A DNA stretch of 64,000 nt, taken from contig BCKE01000069.1 of NCBI GenBank assembly GCA_001600495.1, positions 152,119-216,118 on the forward strand, given 5' to 3'. Positions 44,298 through 54,800 of the stretch are shown one piece after another (positions within the stretch are counted from its first letter, which is position 1; each line of letters opens with the position of its first letter). Source of the stretch: Pilasporangium apinafurcum. Lineage: Eukaryota > Oomycota > Peronosporomycetes > Pythiales > Pythiaceae. Under the pieces are notes generated by a model, which was not told the origin of the DNA, made no database searches, and was given only the letters and a program-made list of their open reading frames with translations. The translations under genes were made by a program, and so were the position numbers.

Positions 44298-45060
44298 TTA
44301 GGCGAGTATGGCGTACTGGTATTGTGGACTAGTCTTCTTGTACTGGATATATGCCCCCAGAGCAGAGAGTGCGAGGATGCCTGCAAGATATCCCCACCAG
44401 GCACTCGGGATTTCGTAGATGAGGTTGCCGTCGATGTCCTCGGTCTGATACTTTTGTAGATCTGTGAACTCTGGGAAATTACCTTCAAAATATCCAATAC
44501 CCCACACAATCAAACTAGCACCAATGAGACTTGTGGCAGTGATGATGACTGGTTTCTCCAATTGGAACGACATGAATCCGCCGGCAAGACCAAAGATGAT
44601 AGTAAACACAATGAGCCCCGTGTCAGGGTTGCTTGGGAAGATCTTGTAACCGAACGACGTGTTGACAGCGATACCAAACGCTACGCCAGCTGCAACACCA
44701 ACGAAGAAGATGCCCGTGGTGTAGAGCGAGAGTACGAGTGCACCCAAGAAGATACCACCAACGAAGAAACCAACCCACTGCGCCATGATCACCCATTCCT
44801 TGTCCTTATAAATAGCAGCAATTGTTGTTCCCAAGAAAAAGCCACCGACAAGGAACCCAGAAACAAATATTGATGGACGTAGCATCTTGTAACCGAAGAA
44901 GCATATTGCACCACCAACCCCAATCGCGATGATCGCCGCCACACTTGGAACGAACCGGATATGTTCCTTGATCTTATTGATGACTACTTCGCCCGGAGGA
45001 GAAGCTGAACCAGTATCATCACTGTCATCAACGATGGTGGCGTCAATCCAGTCGCTCGAG
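44298..45060 (-). CDS. TMEM198-like multi-pass membrane protein (5' end unresolved)
   Basis: The secure part is 44298-44942, 214 codons, and the frame stays open upstream to about 45110. It has at least seven hydrophobic helices, starting A-I-G-V-G-G-A-I-C-F-F-G-Y-K-M-L-R, the pattern of the DUF4203/TMEM198 family (C-F-F-G-Y-R-x-F in animals), and Gly-rich helices such as FFVGGIFLGALVL and FVGVAAGVAFGI. The C-terminal tail ends YKKTSPQYQYAILA. Upstream codons give S-S-D-W-I-D-A-T-I-V-D-D-S-D-D-T-G, an acidic lumenal-type segment, but no ATG in frame; the initiating exon, perhaps a signal peptide, must be spliced from 45120-45240. Divergent with ARPC3. Confidence 0.75.
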
Positions 45061-45241
45061 TGCGAAAATTGCTTTATCCTGCAGCTATATGATCGCGATT
45101 CGAGAACACTGATTGGTTAAAAATACAGAGACGTTGGTTTATTAGTTTTGACAGGTGGGCTCGATCACTGACGAAGACATTCAGAGGCAGTTCAAGGTGA
45201 AGAGGTCCGATATCTGAAAGAAGAAGAAGAAGAAGGATAAG

Positions 45242-45950
45242 ATGCCAGCGTATCACTCGTCGTTTAATGAAGTAAAGTCCCAGGAGGCATGCGCTTGTGC
45301 TATCTTGCCTATCAAGACCCGCTCTAGAGGCCCCGCACCACCCGCACCCGAGGGACAGGAAGATATCGTGGACGAGATCATTCAATTGTTCCGCGCGAAT
45401 GTATTGTTTACGAACTTTGAGATCAAGGGGAATGCCGATCGTGTATTGATCTATGGCACACTCTTTGTGCATTACTGTTTGAAGAAATTGGATCGATGCA
45501 CAAACAAAGCTGACGGTATGCAATGAGCTTGCTCTTACTTCCTTGTGGAGCAGGGAGTGATTTGATTTGCATATGAAAGTGTAGTCTGACGACGCAATCG
45601 TGATTATTCTTTGTTATTATAGCGACGCGAATTCTGCAGCAGGCAGCGGTGGATACGTTTGCTATCCCAGGTGATTCTAGCTTTCCTCTTGGTGGTCTTG
45701 TGCGCGCACCCTCTAGTGCCAACGAAGCAGGTTTGTGCTGTTCTACAAAAAAAAATACGAGCGGCACGTAGTTGAAGCCTATCTAATTATTGCTTTTATA
45801 TTGTTAGAAACAATTCGTGGATACTTTAAACAACTTCGTGAAGCGATCGCGTTCCGTTTGGTAGACGAAGTTTTCCCTGACGGCAATAAAAGCAAGTGGT
45901 GGATGCTCTTTGCCAAGAGGAAGTTTATGAACAAGGAGCTGACGAAGTGA
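45242..45950 (+). CDS. ARPC3: ARPC3, Arp2/3 complex p21 subunit
   Basis: Structural subunit of the Arp2/3 complex that branches actin filaments. Exons 45242-45515, 45623-45730 and 45808-45950 join in phase to 174 residues. The start MPAYHSSF is the invariant ARPC3 start; ILPIKT...GPAPP, D-I-V-D-E-I-I-Q-L-F-R-A-N, ADRVLIYGTLFVHYCLKKL and the C-terminal SKWWMLFAKRKFMNKEL match the family along its length (animal protein about 178). This is the same complex that the SCAR/WAVE protein at the left edge activates. Confidence 0.97.
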
Positions 45951-46145
45951 ACAGTCATATACAGAAATGTTTGAGAAGGAGTGTCTTCGATAAAGACACA
46001 AATGTGATTGCTGAGATGAGAAAAATGCAAGAGGCAAAAACAAAGTCATAAAAAACAACAGAATCTGTTCCACTGATCAAACATTCCTTCTTTCCTTCAT
46101 CGACTCGTATCAAGTCATCATCTACGATCATAGTGTAGCACACAT

Positions 46146-47021
46146 TTACGAAAACGATGCTGCCATTTGGGAGAATTCTTGGTCTAGACGAATGTAATTC
46201 GTCAGCCATGGGTTCGACGGGGCGATCTGTTGTAGCTGCGCAATGTACTGGTGGTTGGGTTTGCTGAGATGCGAACTGACTGCGATCAAGTTAACCAGCG
46301 TGTCTTCGTTCGCCATATCTTTCGGCAGTGCTTCTAACAGCAGCCGCTCAGCTTCGACAAAGTTCTTTAACGCCATAAACGCTGCTGCTGCACCATTCAA
46401 CAGCAATGGCGTTGCACCAAACCGATCCGCGAGTTCCTGGAAGTGTAGCGTCGCTTCGTCGGCTTTTTCACCACCACGTAGCGTCAAACACCAAGCTTGC
46501 GCCAATTGGGTCAAAGTTGAATCTTCTTCGATCTTGCGCATTTCTTGGACCTGTTTCTGTGCCAAATCCAAGCGATCCATTTGCAAATACAGATGTACGA
46601 TGTAAAGCATGTGCTCCAATGTGCCGCCGCGTGTGAGCGTCGACAACGCGTCCGAGTATTTGCCCTCACGTGAAAAGATCATGCCAGCAACCAGCAACAG
46701 ATGCGGGTTTTCAGCACTACTGGGGTCACTGAGCCACTCCTTTAGCGTCAATTCGATCATATCCTTGTCGCCACCACTCAAGTAAGTTGCCAACAATTTC
46801 ACGGCACTCAATGAGATGGGAGTGCTGCCTGAATCCGGGATGTTCTGCATGACCTGGTGGTAGTTGCCGAGTCCCAATTGGGCGCGGTAGACGTACACAT
46901 CGCGCTCATTGCGCAGCGCGTCACGCAGGTGGCTCAACATGTTGCCTTCGCTTATCGCATTCTGGTAATTCCCTACCCATAGTTGGTTCTTCAGCGTAAA
47001 TAACTCATCTGGTTCTGCCAT
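46146..47021 (-). CDS. COPE: Coatomer epsilon subunit
   Basis: Epsilon-COP, part of the COPI coat for Golgi-to-ER transport. One exon, 291 residues, ATG 47021. Starts with LFTLKNQLWVGNYQNAI, the family start (L-F-x-x-x-N-x-F-Y-L-G-x-Y-Q), followed by TPR-like helical pairs, Y-V-Y-R-A-Q-L-G-L-G-N-Y, a W-C-L-T-L-R-G-G loop, and the end SHLSKPNHQYIAQLQQIAPSNPWL, matching animal 'P..N.....QL....P.H.F'. Length is normal. The gene is convergent with ARPC3 (195 bases between). Confidence 0.93.
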   Translation of the reverse strand: MAEPDELFTLKNQLWVGNYQNAISEGNMLSHLRDALRNERDVYVYRAQLGLGNYHQVMQNIPDSGSTPISLSAVKLLATYLSGGDKDMIELTLKEWLSDPSSAENPHLLLVAGMIFSREGKYSDALSTLTRGGTLEHMLYIVHLYLQMDRLDLAQKQVQEMRKIEEDSTLTQLAQAWCLTLRGGEKADEATLHFQELADRFGATPLLLNGAAAAFMALKNFVEAERLLLEALPKDMANEDTLVNLIAVSSHLSKPNHQYIAQLQQIAPSNPWLTNYIRLDQEFSQMAASFS

Positions 47022-47461
47022 CTTTTGCTTTGGTGCTGTGCTTTATTTCCACGTAGCTATCAAATCTGTAAAGGGGGCGAACGAGATACAAGCGGAAATG
47101 CTCCCGTTAAGTACGATCCACACTAAATATGTATGCTCTTCCATACGTATAGTATACGCTATGTTAAGTACGTTTTCAACACACACGTTGAAGTGCCGGC
47201 TTTGCTAAATGAAGAGGTTATGCGCCACTTGGAATGGAGGTTATGTGGTGCAATCTTTCCACATAACAACGGAACGAAACGGATTGAGTAGCTAGAGATG
47301 TAGACAACAATCAGTGGCGGAGAATATGCGATTTCTGGCCCCCTCTCTACTTCGCCACTGCAGTAGGAGTTTCCATTCACTACAGTGGCAGAGGTTCCAC
47401 TTCACTTCACCAAAAGTCTGCTTTGGTAGCAAGTTACGTAGCCACATTGTGTGAGTGAAGA
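47022..47461. promoter_or_regulatory. Divergent promoter region, COPE / small MGAKCS gene
   Basis: 440 bases. Contains a near-palindrome ATACGTATAGTATACG (47145-47158 region). No gene seen. Confidence 0.35.
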
Positions 47462-47809
47462 ATGGGTGCGAAATGTTCAACTGACACACTGGTAGACAAA
47501 CGAGTGCGTAGCCACCGTAAGCGTGAAAGCAAGAGAATGCGTATGATCAAGCGCGACAAGTCCGAAAAGAGTCCAAGGAGATCGACTCTGATCACCACGA
47601 TCTCGACGACGACACCACCATCTCCACATATAAGCAATGATACACTTATTCCAAGCCTATTTACCAGTGTTACGAGTCAAAGAAGCGGCGCACAGCACTC
47701 AGTAGCGACACCTTCGGTTCCACCCTTGCAACTGAGTGAGCTACATGATATTTTCGTGGCCATGCTTGATAGTAACGACCCATTTCAGTGCAAGCTGCTT
47801 CAGAGATGA
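47462..47809 (+). CDS. Small protein with myristoylation/palmitoylation start
   Basis: 115 residues from ATG 47462. MGAKCSTD fits Gly2 myristoylation with Cys5 palmitoylation. A basic stretch follows (VRSHRKRESKRMRMIKRDK) that would add electrostatic membrane binding, then Ser/Thr/Pro-rich sequence and an amphipathic end LQLSELHDIFVAMLDSN. No recognised domain. A further exon downstream is possible. The gene is supported by its N-terminal signal and good codon pattern only. Confidence 0.5.
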   Translation: MGAKCSTDTLVDKRVRSHRKRESKRMRMIKRDKSEKSPRRSTLITTISTTTPPSPHISNDTLIPSLFTSVTSQRSGAQHSVATPSVPPLQLSELHDIFVAMLDSNDPFQCKLLQR

Positions 47810-48122
47810 AGATTGGCAGTCGCAACGAGACAGTTTTCGCTATATCGATGACTTGCATCAATAAAGCAGATAGTTAGTGTTATATGATGAATAGTAAAGC
47901 TTCATGTTTGTCTGGAGTTGTGAAGCGAGCCATCAATGTGTCTTTTTCTCATGCTCCTCGATATGGTCTTGCCATCATGAACTCGATAATCAGCTTGCAT
48001 TATTTTATTTTTATCCAATCAATGACATCCTTCAAAATGAAATCATGCGATTCAAGTTTGAATCGCAGCAAACCATCAAGACTAACTTTTTCATTCCGAA
48101 GTAAAGTCAAACAGTAGCCAAT

Positions 48123-48788
48123 ATGGAGCAAATCATGCAAATGCAGGACGACATTCATAAGCTCAAGAAGATGATGGATTCGGTCTTCGAGAAAATGTAT
48201 ACTGACATCAGCGTTATACACGCCTATGCAATTCCGTATTCACCCGTGGTTATGTTTATCCGATGCTGTGTCAACTAGTGAGAATCAGTCCGGAACCAAT
48301 ACATATGACGCCGCGGATGCCTATGGTATGCTCAGTGATTTACCATAGGCTTGCTGGTTGTTAGAATCCATGCTGATTAGAGTGAGTTTTGTTTCCCAGC
48401 GGACAAGGATCGAATTGTTGAAATGCTCAATCGTCTGAGCTCAAGGGTAGGCTACTGGTGTTGGGTTTGTTCTTGCCAGAATATGCAAATGATCAACGTA
48501 TGTGCTCGAATTTACTGAGTAGATGGCGGATGCGGACATGTCGAATCTCACATCTGCACCAACGAAAGACGCCACACCCGAAGACATTGCGGTATGTTTG
48601 CCTGTTAGATTGCGAATCTTTTATTTTTGAACAGAAATCGAAAGCGACATGATGTACTCACCCCATAATCACGTGTCATTTTCTTGCGCTTCATCATGTA
48701 GGAGTTAAAGCAAACGATTAACCGCATTGAAGCCGAGCGACAGAGTCTGCAGCGTCGCGCTGGTGCTTCTCTGAAAGGCTTAATGTAA
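48123..48788 (+). CDS. Small coiled-coil protein, five exons, unassigned
   Basis: Exons 48123-48212, 48289-48325, 48400-48446, 48523-48591 and 48702-48788 all have good borders (gtt/gtatg/gtagg/gtatg...ag), match in phase and give 109 residues. The first 30 residues are a Met-rich helix (MEQIMQMQDDIHKLKKMM), the middle is short and polar, and the last 40 form a charged helix (EDIAELKQTINRIEAERQ). The shape resembles small subunits of larger complexes, for instance Mediator or kinetochore helical subunits, but no family can be claimed. Two exons are only 37 and 47 bases long, so automatic gene finders could miss it. Confidence 0.7.
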
Positions 48789-48966
48789 GCACCACACATA
48801 AAAAAAAGAGTCATGGTTGATAGTAGCATATATATACATATATTAGACCCCTTTACTTGATAAACACGCACAGAAAAGCGTCAGCATAGCAAACGAAACA
48901 CAGTACGGTGACCAAGTTGCTTCGTATCAACTCTAACCTAACAAACTCCCCTTTCTTTGATGAAAC

Positions 48967-51330
48967 TTAGCCATCAAACTCGAATACATCGGTGGAATTG
49001 ACCCAGATCTCGTCTGTGAGCGCTGTCACATCTTTGTCATTTACTGGTTGAATCAGTTCTGACTTATGAGGAGGGGATTTAGTGGAGACAGCAATAGCAG
49101 GTGAGGGGCGGTCCTTGCTATTGCTACGGGGTCGCTTCGTTGGTGAAGAGGAAGCCATAACGGGGCTCTTGTCGTCACTCAATGACGCACGCTTGCGATT
49201 CACTGACGAAGCAGCAGCAGATGTGGTACTACTGGAACCAGACGCCATGGCATGATCTTCTTGGCTCATGCGAATGACTGCCTGCTCTTCTTTGTGGAAC
49301 TGTTCGTCGCAGATCTCTTGTGCGAGTTCGTTCCAGAGTCCTGTGACCTTCAAATGCGTTTCTAGTTCAGCTTCACTTTGGAAATAGTCCTCCCCTGGAC
49401 GAGCGTTCTTTGGGGTCACGCCTGGTTTAAAGTAATCGTACTCGAAGCGACCAGGCTTGAAATACCACCCGCGCTCGATTAATTTCTTCACAATCTTGCC
49501 CATAGAGATTTTGATTTGTGGCGTAAAAGCAGACTCCATCCTTGTAAACGCTGTAGCACCAAACTTCTTGTTACCGTTGCTCTTCTTCTTGGCTATACTT
49601 GATTCTAATTTGGCTGCTTTAGCTGCTTCTATTGCCTTCAGTCGTTCTGCCTTTGCCTTGGTAGCTTCCGCCTTCGCAACGGCAGCTTCTGCCTTGGCTG
49701 CTTCAAGTGCTTTCTGTTTAGCCTCCCTATTTTCTTGTTGTCGTTTCTCCATCCGCTCTTTCATCCGTCTGCGCTTCTCAATAGCTTCTTGACGAAGCTC
49801 TTCGACCAGTTCGGCGTGTTCGTCACGCAACTGAGACTCGATTGTTTGCCATAATCCGCATGCTTTGATAAACTCTTCTAATTCCGCCGCAGATTGAAAA
49901 TAATTGCCGTTCAAGATGGCCGTCTGTTCGGTGTAATCCGGTGAAAAGTAGTCGTACTCAAATTTTCCACTGCGATGATACCAGCCCATCGTTTGCAGCT
50001 TCTCGTATACCAAGCCAAAAGTGCAACGGAATTCTGGAATATGGAAATTTAATTCCTCATCCTTCCGCTTCGGTTTGTAGTCGCTTGGAGATGGGGTGGC
50101 CATGGCTTTCTTCTTCTTCTTGGTCGACGAAGACTTGCCAGTCGGTGTGGTTTTCTTTGCTGATACTTTCTTGGTCGAACTCGGTGGGGTGACTTTCACA
50201 CCAGAGGTTGTAATTGGACGCTTACCACCACCCGAGGAAGAAGATGAAGCCACTTTAACGGATTGTTTCACGGGCGTGACGAAATTCATAATGGACGCAG
50301 GCTTACCCTGCTTCGGACTCTTCTTTGTGGTCACTGGTGTTTCCACGCCATTGGATTTAGATTTGGAAGGATCTTGTTTCTTTGTAGATGCAGGCGCATA
50401 TTTGTCAAGGTACACCGTGTTGAAATCAATTGACTGCGGACCTTCCACAGATTCTCCAAGTTCGATCACGATGTTCTCATTCGCCAGGGATTTCAGAATC
50501 GCTAGTCGTTTAGTTTGGAAAATCGTGACATTCGGCTGGAAGTCCTCAAAGCGTGTCTTTGGTTGCACAAACCACGTCTCACTACCGCAAGCCATCGTGT
50601 GCCAGCTCAGTTTTTTTTCACAAATGGGCCAAAGTGAATCCCACAGGACCTGATTGTTGATTTTTTCTGAGGATTGGTCTTCATGTTTAAGGGCAAGTTC
50701 GAGATATTTCCAGCATGCTTTGTCTTTGGAGTCAAATACGTTGATATTGGGGCGGAAATTGAAGAATTGGGTGTCAGGCATAGCACAAAACATTGTTCCT
50801 GGACCCTCAGCGACTTGCCATCCTTGATCCAACATGAGCTTCCAAATAGAACCGAAGACAGCCTCAAATTTCTCAACAGTAGATGTGTTTTCATCATCCT
50901 CAATGGGGTTTTCGTTTGTCTCCACTGTATTTATGACGGTCGGAGAAGATTCTCTAACTGTTTCTTCTACCGATTCTTTCGTCTGCATCTTCTCATCGGT
51001 ATCATTGTGCTCGTTCACCTCCCGATCAGCATCCTCATTGCCATTGTCTTGATGGGAAACAGAGGGCTGAGATACTTCAACAGCAGCAACAACAATATCA
51101 CCCGATTGTTCAGCTGTTGTTTCCTCTCCATCAATAGCATCACTCAATACTTGTGTAGATGCTGGAAACGCGTCGTCGTTCATCTCTTCTATCGTCATCT
51201 GCATCGGCTCTGCTTCTGGTTGATCTGCATCCGAGAGCGGCGAAAACCCGCTCCCACGTCCTGACGTGTTCATCACTTCGTCGTCCACAAACTGGTCCAT
51301 AATGCCACTCTCGTAGCCAGATTGAATCAT
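48967..51330 (-). CDS. Four-module GW/YDYF-domain protein (partner of CDC6-like gene)
   Basis: 787 residues, one exon, ATG 51330. Acidic first 145 residues, then four modules in the order A-A-B-B. A1 (about 150-210): SIWKLMLDQGW, F-F-N-F-R-P-N-I-N-V-F-D. A2 (about 218-275): LWPICEKKLSWHTM, W-F-V-Q-P, FQPNVTIFQTK. B1 (about 430-500): LQTMGWYHRSGKFEYDYFSP, YFQSAAELEEFIKACGLW. B2 (about 615-690): LIERGWYFKPGRFEYDYFKP, DYFQSEAELETHLKVTGLW. Between are a Lys/Ser/Pro-rich segment (SSSTKKKKKA), a long Ala/Lys/Glu helix and a basic tail with KRPRSNSK. The same four modules occur in the divergent gene at 51856. I cannot match the module to a named domain. Nuclear, chromatin-associated function is inferred. 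Confidence 0.85.
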   Translation of the reverse strand: MIQSGYESGIMDQFVDDEVMNTSGRGSGFSPLSDADQPEAEPMQMTIEEMNDDAFPASTQVLSDAIDGEETTAEQSGDIVVAAVEVSQPSVSHQDNGNEDADREVNEHNDTDEKMQTKESVEETVRESSPTVINTVETNENPIEDDENTSTVEKFEAVFGSIWKLMLDQGWQVAEGPGTMFCAMPDTQFFNFRPNINVFDSKDKACWKYLELALKHEDQSSEKINNQVLWDSLWPICEKKLSWHTMACGSETWFVQPKTRFEDFQPNVTIFQTKRLAILKSLANENIVIELGESVEGPQSIDFNTVYLDKYAPASTKKQDPSKSKSNGVETPVTTKKSPKQGKPASIMNFVTPVKQSVKVASSSSSGGGKRPITTSGVKVTPPSSTKKVSAKKTTPTGKSSSTKKKKKAMATPSPSDYKPKRKDEELNFHIPEFRCTFGLVYEKLQTMGWYHRSGKFEYDYFSPDYTEQTAILNGNYFQSAAELEEFIKACGLWQTIESQLRDEHAELVEELRQEAIEKRRRMKERMEKRQQENREAKQKALEAAKAEAAVAKAEATKAKAERLKAIEAAKAAKLESSIAKKKSNGNKKFGATAFTRMESAFTPQIKISMGKIVKKLIERGWYFKPGRFEYDYFKPGVTPKNARPGEDYFQSEAELETHLKVTGLWNELAQEICDEQFHKEEQAVIRMSQEDHAMASGSSSTTSAAASSVNRKRASLSDDKSPVMASSSPTKRPRSNSKDRPSPAIAVSTKSPPHKSELIQPVNDKDVTALTDEIWVNSTDVFEFDG

Positions 51331-51855
51331 GTATTTTGTCTGCCTTCAACCTCTCTCTCGAGCTGTCTGTGAATGTGCGGCGTCTTCGTTTCTGATGATC
51401 ACCATTCGCAAATCAAAGATTGGCGCGAAAACATTGGCTGGAGTTCCCGCCTTTCTGCTGATTGGCTAAAATACAAATTTATTTGGATTTTCACACGATT
51501 GTAAGGAAATACTGTAATATCTTGTTGAAGTATATAAATCTAGGTTTAGGTTACCGTTGAAAGAAGCACCAAATTTAAATTGTATACTTTAATAGAAAGA
51601 TACAAAAGTTAATTTTCTTGTTAAATCTTAAATAAATAAATATTTTATGAGATATGGAGTATTTATATAGAGAATATATTTTATCAAGAATACACGGTAG
51701 AATTGAATTTGAGCGAACTTGTTGCTGTTAAGTACGATTCTGTGTTTTCAAATTGCATCAGAAGCGCGCGAAAAGCTACGCACAAAAAGCGCGCAATTTC
51801 CCTTCCACACCCGCTAGCACGAAAAAGAAACTTCAGGAAGAGAAAGAGAGGAAAC
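51331..51855. promoter_or_regulatory. Divergent promoter with E2F-like sites
   Basis: 525 bases between the two module-sharing genes. Sites matching the E2F consensus (TTTSSCGC or its reverse) are seen as TTGGCGCGAAAA (51420-51431), TTCCCGCC (51444-51451), GCGCGCGAAAAG (51764-51775) and AAAAAGCGCGCAAT (51785-51798). An ATTGG (reverse CCAAT) lies at 51461. The central part (51480-51690) is very A/T rich. Confidence 0.55.
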
Positions 51856-54800
51856 ATGACGTTGCACAACGCATGTTCCCCATCTGCACCGCTTCAATGG
51901 GTGAAGCTACGCAACATGCAGGTCTTCTGGCCAGCGTGTGTGTACAAGACCTACTCGGATGCTGTCAAGGTGACCCATGATACTTCGTCATTGCGGTGTC
52001 ACAAGCCCATGCTGGATGCTGAAGACCGCATCGTTTACTTTTTTGGTGTCGGACCACATGCATGTCATGTGCACGGAACTGGACAGGCACCAAACCTACA
52101 GCTCTGTGTGGCACATGAAGACGATATCATTGCTGTGGATTGGAAGCACCACACGCATGCTTTGGTGCAGTTCACTGCGATTTGCCGGCAACATCACATC
52201 GTAGAAGAAAACTTGGCGCGTGCCGAACGGAATAACTGTTTCCAGCGCGCATGCCAAGAAGCGATGAAGTACTGCACAGATGCGATTAACGATGAAGAGG
52301 TACGTTGGCCACACATATGCATGTTCATCAAATTGATGTGGTTGCTGATGGATCCGCGTATATTCAAAAATATAATTCTATGTAGGCAAGTCGAGTATTT
52401 ATGATGTTCCTCATGAATGCCAAAAAAACAAGTAGCCGTGAGGATAAAACAATTGCAGAATCGAAATCAGTCGGACAACGAGAGATTAGTCGACCGATGC
52501 CAATGACATCAAAGCCAGACGTTGCAGCTACACCGAGCCCACATAAAGCGAAGTCTGCAGTAGCACTTCCAGCACCAATGGCTCCGTGGTCATCTCCTGT
52601 GTTTAAATCACCAGATATGAAGGTTGTGGCAGTGAAGTGTTGGCAACAAATGCTCAAGTCAGGTTGGGAAACGATGACCCAAGCAGATGGTCAAGTGCTA
52701 TACAAAATGCCAGGCACACAGTTCTTCAATTTTCGGCCCAATGTTAACATCTTCGACTCACTTGAGAAGGCATGTCAAAAATATCTTGCCACATGGATCC
52801 AGTCAGTCAAGACATCACCCAATGGCAGCAACACGGCAGAAATGGAGACGCTTAGTACCATTTTGTGGCCCATGGCGAAGAAAGCTGGATGGCAAACGAT
52901 GACCAGTGCCAACGAAACGTGGTACATTCAACCCAATACGTCTTTCGATCAATGCATTCCCAACGTCACCATCTTCCGCTCCAAGACCGACGCTATTGCC
53001 AAGTTCCTTGAAAATTCCGTTGGTCTGTTTTCATCTTCAGATGTGGTTGCTGAGCCATCCGCAGAGACTGCTCAGAAAGAGGACAATGAGATCATGGATG
53101 CACAAGTTTCCGATAATGACCATGATAAGAGTGAAAACGAAGGGAGTGAAGAAGATGAAGATGATGACGGAGAAGAAGATGTTGAAGACGATGAAGACGA
53201 AGATGAGGAGAATGCATCAGAAATTGAAGAGGAAATTGAAACCAAACAGGTTGTTACAACACCCGTGAAGCGATTCTTAAAGAGAAAGGAAGTCCTAAAG
53301 CCAACAGCACGGCCCACTGAAGCAGAAAAACCTTCTTCTGTCGCACCTGCAAAGAAAGCTAACGAACCGAAGGCTGTCATCTCTTCGCAAAGCAAAAACG
53401 CTACTGTTTCTTCAGCCAGAGATGCCAGCAAGAAACAGACTCAAACCCAAAAGCCAAAGATTGTCATTCCCCCGTTCAACCTGACATTTGGTAAAATCGA
53501 GCGTGAGCTACGCGCACGCGGATGGTACTGGAAGCCTAATAATCTATTTGGGTGGACGTATTTTCACCCATCCTGTCTAGAAAACAGTGATTCATCGACA
53601 CATATTCCAGGCAAGAATGTTTTCCATGGCCAGTCCGCTCTTGAAGCGTACTTAGAGGAAAGTGGGCTCTACGATGAGATCAGAGAAGACTTGCTACAGG
53701 AGCACAATGAACGTTATTTGGGTTCACCGAAGCCAGCGAAAAAACGCGCTCCTCTCAAGGCCGCACCTGCTAAGCAACAACCGCAGGTAAAGCCATCTGT
53801 AGTAAACACAACAGTTGCAGTCATTAAACCAGTAGCTGTGGTAAAGAGACGATCTAGTCCACGATCGTCTGATGTTGCTGCTACAGAAGCGATCAAGTTT
53901 GGTGCTATTTGGTCTCGACTCTCCGAGAAAGGATGGCACTACAAGCCAGGTCAGTTGGAATATGACTACTTTAAGCCGCATTGCCAAGATGCTCGACATG
54001 GAAAACAAGGCGTCGATTATTTTCCCTGTAAATCGATGCTGATCGAATATTTACACTCAAGTGGTATTTGGGAAAAAACGGCAATGCAGATTCTTCGTGA
54101 TGACCCGATCGATCTGTCATCGGATACGGAAGATGACGAGAACACTGGATACATCAAAACAGCCTCATCAACTAGAAAGAGAAAGAGTAGTAACAATTCT
54201 AAAGCTGATCGAGGTGCAAAACTTTACAACGAAGAAACCCCTACTTCGTCCAAGCACATACGGAAGAGGGCAAAGCAAGATAATGACTTTCATACTCCCA
54301 CTGAGAAAACCCGATCAAAGACGGATTCCAAGTCCGACGAATCGAGCGACAAGGATATTGATGACACGATTTCTCCAGATGGAGCAGGTCCTAAAGACAT
54401 GAATTATGATGCTTCTAGTGGATCAACTCTGCCACGTAGCCTGGCTAATTACTTTACCCCATCACCAGGAACGTCGAAGAATGACAAGAATGGTCGCAGA
54501 TCCGTTGATGTGGAAATGGACGAACCTGAAGCAATGGAAAGCAATCCACGCAAACTAATTTCTGATGCTATCCAACGACTTTCATCTAGCTTCACTCCAT
54601 CGACATTTCAGTACCGCGACAACGAATTTGGAGAGATTCGTGGTTTTCTCTGCAAGTGCTTCGATCAAAACCATGGATCCAGTTTATACATCTCAGGCGC
54701 ACCAGGATGTGGCAAATCAGCACTCCTACAATCAACTAAATCCAAAGTTCAAGAGTTGTATGAAGTAAGCTTGAGTACTGCTTGGCAACATCTTCTCTTC

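Noticed and set aside
49457-51264. Plus-strand open frames across the four-module gene
   Set aside because: They are antisense shadows of a strongly patterned minus-strand coding sequence.
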